From: Sphingomonas sanguinis
GTDB taxonomy: Bacteria; Pseudomonadota; Alphaproteobacteria; Sphingomonadales; Sphingomonadaceae
Assembly: GCF_001476905.1 (NCBI RefSeq)
Contig: NZ_LDTE01000031.1
Location: 1-47,996, forward strand
Length of the DNA: 47,996 nt
Direction of reading: 5' to 3'
Every line of letters begins with the position of its first letter. The stretch's first letter is position 1. Under the pieces are notes generated by a model. The model was not told the origin of the DNA. It ran no database searches and saw only the letters and a program-made list of their open reading frames with translations. This document shows positions 42,309-47,996 of the stretch, in pieces. A program made the position numbers and the translations under genes.

Positions 42309-43271
42309 TCAACTCGATATTTTTACGGTATCGCCGTCACGGCTGATCTTCAGGCCGTAAGCATCGCGCAGCAGCCGGGAAAACGCCTCGACATTTGAAG
42401 CACGAAACGATCCGCCGACGCGGATACTTGCCGCCTGCCGATCGGCAACGATGATCTTCAAGCTATTGTAACGATTGAACTCTGCTGCGGCATCCTCGAG
42501 CGGCGTCTCATCGAAGGCGAGAATGCCATCGCGCCAGGCCAAGCGTTTTTCCACCTTTTGTTCGGACCGCTGGGTGACGAGCATCGAAGACCCCTGGCTG
42601 ATCGCGAAGGCCCCGTCGGTGAGCGTCGCCGAGCTGGCCGGCGCTGCACCGGACTCTTGCGCATCGTCGACGCGGACCCGCCCGTGCAGCACCGCCACCG
42701 TCACCTTGCCCGCGTCCCGGCGAACAGAGAATCGGGTGCCGAGGACGGTTACGGTCTTGGCCCCGGCATGGACAACGAACGGGTGGGCGGGATCACGGGC
42801 GATTTCGAAAAACGCCTCCCCGTCATCGAGCCACACTTCGCGGCGACTGCGCGACACGGCCGCTCGCACTGCCGTCTTGGTGTTGAGTTCGACCAGGCTT
42901 CCGTCCGCCAGCGCGACCGACCGGCGGGCGCCCAACGGCGTGTCGTATCGGGCCAGCGGCGTCGGACGATCGTGCGAGCGCCAAGCGAGCCCCACCGTTC
43001 CCAACCCGATCGCCAGCGCCAGGGATGCCGCCAGCGCTGCCGGCCACCAGGGGCGGCGGCGCTGCAATCGTTCGTCGGGCCGGACGCCGAGCGAACCGAT
43101 CCGGTCCGCCTCGCGCCAGCTGTGCCGCAGGCGCCAATATGCGGCCTTATTGCCATCCGCTTCGGTCAGCCACGCATCGAGCATCGCCTGGTCGGCGTCG
43201 TTCCAGTCCGCATGCTCACGCCGGATGATCCACGCCGCGGCGGCGTCCGATGCCTCTTGCGCGCGGCTCAC
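42309..43271 (-). CDS. FecR-type anti-sigma/sigma regulator
   Basis: A 320-residue inner-membrane protein. The cytoplasmic N-terminal DUF4880 domain (AAAWIIRREHADWNDADQAMLDAWL) binds the sigma factor; a transmembrane helix lies at about 75-95. The periplasmic FecR domain (YDTPLGARRSVALADGSLVELNTKTAV) and an STN-like C-terminal module (DETPLEDAAAEFNRYNSLKI) contact the receptor. Its start overlaps the sigma gene stop by four bases. It precedes its cognate receptor, the standard order. Confidence 0.93.
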   Translation of the reverse strand: MSRAQEASDAAAAWIIRREHADWNDADQAMLDAWLTEADGNKAAYWRLRHSWREADRIGSLGVRPDERLQRRRPWWPAALAASLALAIGLGTVGLAWRSHDRPTPLARYDTPLGARRSVALADGSLVELNTKTAVRAAVSRSRREVWLDDGEAFFEIARDPAHPFVVHAGAKTVTVLGTRFSVRRDAGKVTVAVLHGRVRVDDAQESGAAPASSATLTDGAFAISQGSSMLVTQRSEQKVEKRLAWRDGILAFDETPLEDAAAEFNRYNSLKIIVADRQAASIRVGGSFRASNVEAFSRLLRDAYGLKISRDGDTVKISS

Positions 43272-43840
43272 TGGTCGCCCCCGCGGCTGCGTCGGCGCAG
43301 GAAGCGTTGGCGGACGATCTTGCCGGTGCCGCCGAGCATGAAGTCGGCGAGCGCCTTCATGCCCATCGCGAGCTGCCGTTCCACCGCATCAATGCCGATC
43401 CCCAGATGGTCGGCCGTCTCGCGCGTGTTCAGCCCTTCGACCTTGCGCAGCAGTACGATCTGCTTCACCCGCGGCGAGAGGCGGTCGATCCCCTCCTGCG
43501 CGCGGCGGAGCGCGTCCCGGGCCATGACATGCCGCTCGGCCGTCAGCATATCCGGCTCGTGCTCCACCGCTTCCAGGTCCGCGACGAGTTCGAAGGACAC
43601 GATCTTGGCGCGCCGCGCCCGGTTGATGAGATGATGGCGCGCGATCGTGAAGAGGAACGGCCGCGTCTGCGGCGGCAACCCTTTACGGGCGCCGGCGATC
43701 GCCAACTCGTAGATATCATGCCGCAGGTCGATCACGTCATCCGCTACCCTCCAGTTCCTGCGGATGAAATGCGTCAAAGCCGGTTCGAGAGGGAGCATCT
43801 CTCGGCAGAACCATGCTTCAAGATCATCATCATCCACCAT
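43268..43840 (-). CDS. FecI-type ECF sigma factor
   Basis: A 190-residue sigma-70 ECF protein. Sigma2 spans about 15-85 (PALTHFIRRNWRVADDVIDLRHDIYELA ... LFTIARHHLINRAR). Sigma4 spans about 115-165 (LSPRVKQIVLLRKVEGLNTRETADHLGI). The basic C-terminus RQRFLRRRSR is characteristic of sphingomonad FecI proteins. ATG 43840. It heads the fecI-fecR-receptor operon and would be released by the receptor-FecR signal to transcribe the receptor gene. Confidence 0.93.
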   Translation of the reverse strand: MVDDDDLEAWFCREMLPLEPALTHFIRRNWRVADDVIDLRHDIYELAIAGARKGLPPQTRPFLFTIARHHLINRARRAKIVSFELVADLEAVEHEPDMLTAERHVMARDALRRAQEGIDRLSPRVKQIVLLRKVEGLNTRETADHLGIGIDAVERQLAMGMKALADFMLGGTGKIVRQRFLRRRSRGGDQ

Positions 43841-43964
43841 ACGAACGTTCGGGTATCTCCCTGTCGAGCCGCGTCAACGGGTTAGACAATCGACCGCGCG
43901 GGGGCCGTAATGCGATTCGAAAAAATAATTGTTTTCTCGTCTCGGACGCAGCCTAACACCCGAT

Positions 43965-44416
43965 CTATTGCATTTCCGACGGTCGCGCGATGTATGGCCG
44001 AGGGGCGGCGAAGGGTTCGCGGTCGACGCCAGCCTGATCCGCGCGGACGCCCATCGTCAAACCGGCAGGCCGGGCAGCGACGGCGTGCCGCTGGACGCTG
44101 ATAGCCGTGCGGTGCGCGAGTATCTGGCCCTTCTCGACGATGGCGCATTTAATGCACCGACACCGGTGGTGCCGAAGTATCTGACGCCGGCCAATCTGGC
44201 GTCGCGGTGGACCAGCGCGCGTCGTGGGCCGCCCTTCTATGCCTATTCGACCACCTACCTCATCGACCTCGACCACGCCGTCATCATGAACCTGCAAGCC
44301 AGCACCGCCGTCAGGCCGAGGTGACCGCGTGCAAGCGCATGGCGCGGGTGCAGGACCGCTTTCATGAGGCTCTGGCTGCGGGGATATGGGTCTACGGCCT
44401 AATCGTTGGCTGTTGA
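43965..44416 (+). pseudogene. IS1182-type transposase remnant (internal fragment, frameshifted)
   Basis: The segment from about 43999 encodes EGFAVDASLIRADAH and later VREYLALLDDGAFNAPTPV and AYSTTYLIDLDHAVI, which are core motifs of IS1182-family DDE transposases. The frame breaks at about 44309; the next motif RQAEVTACKRMARVQDRF continues in another frame until 44416. Start, C-terminus and inverted repeats are gone. It lies next to the fecI promoter region and is a dead insertion, independent of the IS5 copies at the window ends. Confidence 0.85.
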
Positions 44417-44769
44417 CGTGCGATTTCCTCCCAATGCCGGACATTACTTTAGCGGAAGTGATCGCGGGTCAGCGACCGTTTGCGATATGAACGAACGGCA
44501 GAAGCCGGGGAGTGGGCATGGCGCGCCGAATGGCCTGAGGTGGGTCGTCGTTGCGGTATGGCAGGGTGGCTGCTTCCGCCCAAAGTTGACCCTAAGACAT
44601 CTGCGTAAGCGGGGCGACTTCCTTTAAGGCCTGATTTGCGCGGTGTGCGACGAGCGATATGTCCTGCAACGCCCGTCAATCTGGTGATCCCCCCAATAGA
44701 GCGGAGGGGATGTGCTGCCCTCGATCAATCAGACCGAATTGATCGTATTTATCATTTGGTGGCAATCGA
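44417..44769. other. Spacer with degenerate dispersed repeats
   Basis: No gene is supported. Bases about 44440-44500 and 44545-44616 resemble other spacers of this window. The second block (GCTTCCGCCC then ACATCTGCGTAAGCGG) has a counterpart at about 47866-47926. The promoter for the riboswitch-mntP transcript should lie near its right end. Confidence 0.5.
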
Positions 44770-44915
44770 CATCACCAGATATTGGGCCTGCGTCCTTGGG
44801 GAGTAGCTACCCGCAGTAGCGGGGTTGCCGTCAACATCCTTGAGCCATCGGCTCGTGGCGGTAGCAGCAGGTTCGCCCTGCCCGGCGAGACCAATGATGC
44901 AGCACTCCGCTTTGT
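44770..44915 (+). ncRNA. yybP-ykoY (Mn2+) riboswitch upstream of mntP
   Basis: The leader before mntP contains the two conserved blocks of this riboswitch class: GGGGAGTAGC at 44798-44807 and CCCGGCGAGACC around 44881-44892, separated by a variable hairpin region. In characterised members these loops bind Mn2+ and turn on exporter expression, by transcription or translation. The boundaries given are approximate. The location, 50-170 bp before an mntP start codon, is the classic one. Confidence 0.82.
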
Positions 44916-44965
44916 GGCCACGGGTGCATGCATCGTTTGGTTTGCTGGCCCTGAGTAATGATGTG

Positions 44966-45538
44966 ATGCCCGGAATTTTGACGCTTGGCGCTTTGGGCGC
45001 AAGCCTGTCTGTCGATGCTTTCGCGGCGGCGTTGGGCAAAGGGGCGACCGAAGGACGAGCCCGCCTTCGTGATGCGGTTAAAGTCGGCATTGTGTTCGGT
45101 TTTTTCGAGGCTCTGACGCCTGCACTCGGCTGGCTGCTTGGCTTTGCGCTGAATGACTGGATTGCCGATTACGACCATTGGGTCGCGTTTACGCTACTGT
45201 TCGCGGTTGGCGCCTATACGATCCGGGAAGCCTGGACGAGCGAAGGCGATGCAGGCCAAATTGACAGCGAGACTAAGCCCAGCATGCTGCGGCTCGCTGC
45301 AACGGCGATCGCAACGAGCGTCGACGCGGCGGCCGTCGGTGTGACCCTGGCCCTTATGGACGTCAACATCTGGGCTGCCTGCATGGTTATTGGCGGGACG
45401 ACGACGTTGATGGCGACCATCGGCGTCATGCTGGGCAAGCATATTGGTCCCTACCTGGGCCGGTACGCTGGCATCCTCGGCGGCTTTGTCCTGATCGTCA
45501 TCGGCGGACTGATCCTGGCTCAGCACCTGTCATCGTAA
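44966..45538 (+). CDS. mntP: Manganese efflux pump MntP
   Basis: A 190-residue inner-membrane protein with six predicted helices, made of two similar halves. The conserved acidic membrane residues are Asp17 in SLSVDAFAAALGKG and Asp120 in TSVDAAAVGVTLAL. The family exports Mn2+. The frame is open from 44825, but ATG 44966 gives the family length and leaves the riboswitch free in the leader. The gene is alone, with Mn2+-dependent control through the RNA. Confidence 0.93.
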   Translation: MPGILTLGALGASLSVDAFAAALGKGATEGRARLRDAVKVGIVFGFFEALTPALGWLLGFALNDWIADYDHWVAFTLLFAVGAYTIREAWTSEGDAGQIDSETKPSMLRLAATAIATSVDAAAVGVTLALMDVNIWAACMVIGGTTTLMATIGVMLGKHIGPYLGRYAGILGGFVLIVIGGLILAQHLSS

Positions 45539-45839
45539 ACGATAGTAAGCTGAGCTCTGGCAGGAACGCTCAATCCAGATCGCGCCACGCCATCCATCTG
45601 CGGCGCCTCTATTGTTGAGCTGGGCTCTACAGCCTGAAAGATCGACATCAATGAATGTCGGAAGTTGAGAAGCGGTTAGGGAGCGTTGAATGACTGCAAT
45701 TGGGTCGTTCTCACCCTACGGGCGCCGAAACTGGCGCGATATTGCTACTTCGCGGGCAGCCTTGCCGGCTGCTGGACGGGCACCATAGCACACGGCATTG
45801 TCCTGCCGTGCATCTTCGACGGTGCAACTGGGGGGTAAT
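45539..45839. other. Spacer before M48 protease gene
   Basis: About 300 bp with no gene. A degenerate repeat, GAATGACTGCAATTGGGTCG at about 45688-45707, resembles the one near 38131. The G-run at 45829-45835 acts as ribosome-binding site of the next gene. Confidence 0.45.
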
Positions 45840-47714
45840 GTGCGGTCAATTCAAGTCGAGGATGTCGCGTCGACCGAGTGGGGCGGGGCGGTGGCGCTGG
45901 AGCCGCGCTTTGCGCCGATGATCGAGCGGCTTGAGCGTCTGGCTGCGGATAGCCCGCGCGCCCATGGCTACCGTGTGCTGGCGGCAGGGATGCTCGGCTA
46001 TGCCGTGCTTGCGGGCATTCTGCTTTTATTTCTCGGCCTTGTTATTGGAATTGTGGTGTTTTTGGTGTTGCATCCAGGCGCGGCGGCAGGCGGGATCAAG
46101 TTGCTGATCCCCATCGGCACCGTTGCGTTGAGCCTGATACTGGCGCTGCGTGTCGAGTGGCCTCAGCCGGACGGCATCGCAATTGGTGAAGCAGAGGCGC
46201 CTAGCTTGCACCGGTCCGTCAGCGCACTTCGGACTGCGACTAAGGGCCCTCGCATCCACGAAGTCCGTATCACCGGCGAGATGAACGCGGCGATCGCGCA
46301 ATATCCCCGCCTATTGTTTCTGCCGTCCCGGAACATTCTCTTCCTCGGTTTACCCCTCCTTCAGGCTCTCGCGCCGAGAGAAGTCGAGGCCGTCGTCGCC
46401 CATGAAATGGGCCACTTTGCCGGCGCTCATGGTCGGACCGCGTCCTTCATCTACCATGTCCGTATGCGGTGGTCTCAGTTGGGTGAGCGCTTTTCCCGCG
46501 GTATCGTGGCTGGCGGGCTCCGGCGTTTCTTCCGCTGGTACGGCCCCTGGTTTGCTGCCTACAGCTTCGTGCTTGCTCGTCGGCAGGAATATGCGGCGGA
46601 CGCGCTTGCGGCGAGGATCGTCGGCTCTGCCACCATGGGCAACGCGTTGATCAGGATCGCGTATCAGAGCGCGCGCTGGCATGAAGGCTGGTCAATAATC
46701 TGGAAGCAAGCAGTGGAGCGGCCCGATCCGCCCTCGTCGCCGTATTGCCTGCTTGGCGAAGTCGTGTCTGCCGAACCGGATGAAACCGCCTCCCAAGTGT
46801 TGGCGCGAGCTCTTGCCCGGCAACGAGATCTCGACGATACGCACCCGTCTTTGTCCCAGCGTCTTGCTGCATTGGATGTGGTGCCGGAGTTGCCGCCGCC
46901 CTTTGCGGAACCCGCCGCCGCCCTGCTGCTTGGGTCGGCCTTGACCACTATCGTTGGTCGGCTTGACGCTGAATGGCACAACACCGCCGATGAGAGCTGG
47001 GCAGAAGAATTTGGATGCCGTCAGGAGTTGCTGGCGGAGCGGCAGGCGTTGGAGGACCGCGCCGGGGCCGAGGGCCTCGATTACGAAGGACAGCACCGTC
47101 TCGCACAGTTGGTGGAGGTGATCGACGGTCCTCAACAGGGCGCTACTGCCTTTGCTACGGTTCTGGAAAGATTTCCCGACGCGCATTTCTCGCGCTTCCG
47201 ACAAGGTGATGCCTTGCTTGATGCGGGAGACGAAGCGGGCGTTGCATCCTTGCTCGAAGCGGCACGGAGCGAGCCTGGATTGCTGACCGCGGCACTCGAT
47301 CGCATCGTTCGCTACGGTTATGCTTCGGGACGCGAACAACTCATCGAGACGTTCGAGCCCCAGCTTGATGCCGCCATCGCAGCCGAGCAGGAGGCGCGAT
47401 GGAGATCCTCGACCATTGATGAGTCTATCGCGCTTCGTGCGCTCGAAGCCGAGAAGCAGGACGAGTTGATCCAATTGACGGCCAGTGTCGCTGGTGTGAA
47501 GTGGCTTCTCGCGGGTGTGCGTGACTTGGCAAACGGGCAACAGATCGTCTTCGTTTTTGCAACCCAGCGTAATTTTACGGGCACAGAAGTGCTTGACGCC
47601 CTGATCGATGCGATGCTGCCCGCTGGTGATTTAATCGGCATTCAGCATTGTAATAAGCGGCGTTGGCTGACGAAGCGTTTGAGGCAGTTAACGACGGGCG
47701 TGATCCGCGCTTGA
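45840..47714 (+). CDS. M48-family membrane metalloprotease (HtpX/STE24-like) with long C-terminal extension
   Basis: A 624-residue zinc protease. Two N-terminal helices are at about 45-79 and 87-105. The zinc site is HEMGH (His188, Glu189, His192) and the third ligand is Glu250 in RRQEYAADALAARI. The C-terminal 270 residues (about 355-624) are soluble, with repeat-like helices (GAEGLDYEGQHRLAQLVEVI, FPDAHFSRFRQGDALLDAGD) that suggest a TPR-like domain absent from plain HtpX. GTG 45840 follows a G-rich ribosome-binding site. Probable role in membrane protein quality control. Confidence 0.88.
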   Translation: MRSIQVEDVASTEWGGAVALEPRFAPMIERLERLAADSPRAHGYRVLAAGMLGYAVLAGILLLFLGLVIGIVVFLVLHPGAAAGGIKLLIPIGTVALSLILALRVEWPQPDGIAIGEAEAPSLHRSVSALRTATKGPRIHEVRITGEMNAAIAQYPRLLFLPSRNILFLGLPLLQALAPREVEAVVAHEMGHFAGAHGRTASFIYHVRMRWSQLGERFSRGIVAGGLRRFFRWYGPWFAAYSFVLARRQEYAADALAARIVGSATMGNALIRIAYQSARWHEGWSIIWKQAVERPDPPSSPYCLLGEVVSAEPDETASQVLARALARQRDLDDTHPSLSQRLAALDVVPELPPPFAEPAAALLLGSALTTIVGRLDAEWHNTADESWAEEFGCRQELLAERQALEDRAGAEGLDYEGQHRLAQLVEVIDGPQQGATAFATVLERFPDAHFSRFRQGDALLDAGDEAGVASLLEAARSEPGLLTAALDRIVRYGYASGREQLIETFEPQLDAAIAAEQEARWRSSTIDESIALRALEAEKQDELIQLTASVAGVKWLLAGVRDLANGQQIVFVFATQRNFTGTEVLDALIDAMLPAGDLIGIQHCNKRRWLTKRLRQLTTGVIRA

Positions 47715-47981
47715 GAAATCCGCCGCAGTCCGCTCCAGTCGAGGGCCGAAATGCAGCCGACTTTCATGGCGAGTAATTTGATGCAGGAAGGATCTTCTAA
47801 AACCCGAACAAATGGCAGAATACAAGAAGCACGAGGGGCACACCCAATGACCGATTATGGTTCGTGGCGGCAGTAGGGCAGGGCGGCCCCTTTCGCCCAG
47901 TTTGCGGACATCTGCGTAACCGCTATTCTCCGCTCTATGATGAAGGAATATGTCCTTGATGGCACGAAGATCACATCGCTA
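47715..47981. other. Spacer between M48 gene and second IS copy
   Basis: About 267 bp without a gene. Bases about 47866-47926 hold a copy of the dispersed spacer repeat (related to 44545-44616). The TA at 47980-47981 is the target flank of the IS that begins next. Confidence 0.5.
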
Positions 47982-47996
47982 GGGCTGAGACTCAAT
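47982..47996. mobile_element. Terminal inverted repeat of a second copy of the same IS5-family element
   Basis: GGGCTGAGACTCAAT is the exact reverse complement of the IS end at 189-203 and is also flanked by TA, here 5' of it. The element continues beyond the window. It is either the left end of a copy in the same orientation or the right end of an inverted copy. Confidence 0.85.

Noticed and set aside
44825..44965. N-terminal extension of mntP upstream of ATG 44966
   Set aside because: The stretch is the riboswitch leader and has no similarity to the MntP N-terminus.
1..47996. tRNA or rRNA genes and CRISPR arrays
   Set aside because: No cloverleaf-like or rRNA core sequences and no regularly spaced long repeats were seen by eye; a tRNAscan or CRISPR search was not possible.

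Overview
The window looks like a piece of a high-GC alphaproteobacterial genome, most likely Sphingomonas or a close relative. Pointers are the two TonB-dependent receptors with a FecI/FecR pair, a GTTC-N7-GTTC SOS box, the frequent GTG/TTG starts and the S8 protease with a PT-rich linker. It carries no rRNA, tRNA, CRISPR array or phage structural gene that I can see.

Layout. (1) 1-203 is the end of an IS5-family element (transposase C-terminus plus terminal inverted repeat). The same 15-bp inverted repeat reappears, inverted, at 47982-47996, so the window lies between two copies of one IS. (2) 190-6354 is accessory: an S8 protease whose 5' end is abutted by the IS, a small lipoprotein, two unknown overlapping genes on the minus strand, a dense block of palindromes and helically phased TTCTGTGAG repeats (4703-4940), and an unknown 446-residue protein. 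(3) 6408-25182 is ordinary chromosomal-type metabolism, stress and regulation: alpha/beta hydrolase, serine hydrolase, YcaQ/AlkX-like DNA glycosylase, phosphoesterase, two aldo/keto reductases, an AraC gene broken by an exact 154-bp tandem duplication, MarR-GNAT and GNAT genes, a textbook ECF41 module with its own promoter, an MFS pump, a frameshifted LysR gene, MocR/PhzF/DJ-1, an HxlR/MDR pair, and an SOS-controlled dinB-alkB operon. (4) 25628-34905 is a defence-island-like block: a nucleoid-associated (NdpA/YejK) protein plus three-helix membrane protein on the plus strand, then a DUF262-HNH plus PLD-type nuclease pair and a 1317-residue nuclease-TPR protein on the minus strand. (5) 35251-43840 holds iron/nutrient uptake: a TonB receptor behind a Fur-like box, glutaminase, and a FecI-FecR-FecA type cell-surface signalling operon. 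(6) 43965-47714 holds an IS1182-type transposase remnant, a yybP-ykoY riboswitch with mntP, and an M48 membrane metalloprotease.

How the parts work together. Most regulators sit next to their probable targets: AraC next to aldo/keto reductase, LysR next to reductase-MFS, MocR next to PhzF-DJ-1, HxlR next to MDR oxidoreductase, ECF41 next to carboxymuconolactone decarboxylase, and FecIR next to its receptor. The best candidates for an undescribed system are in the 25.6-34.9 kb block, above all the large restriction-endonuclease/TPR/GreA-like/PIN-like protein and the two tightly overlapping gene pairs beside it. The palindrome-iteron block at 4.7-4.9 kb is the most unusual non-coding structure. 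All functions are read from sequence motifs by eye; no database search was run.
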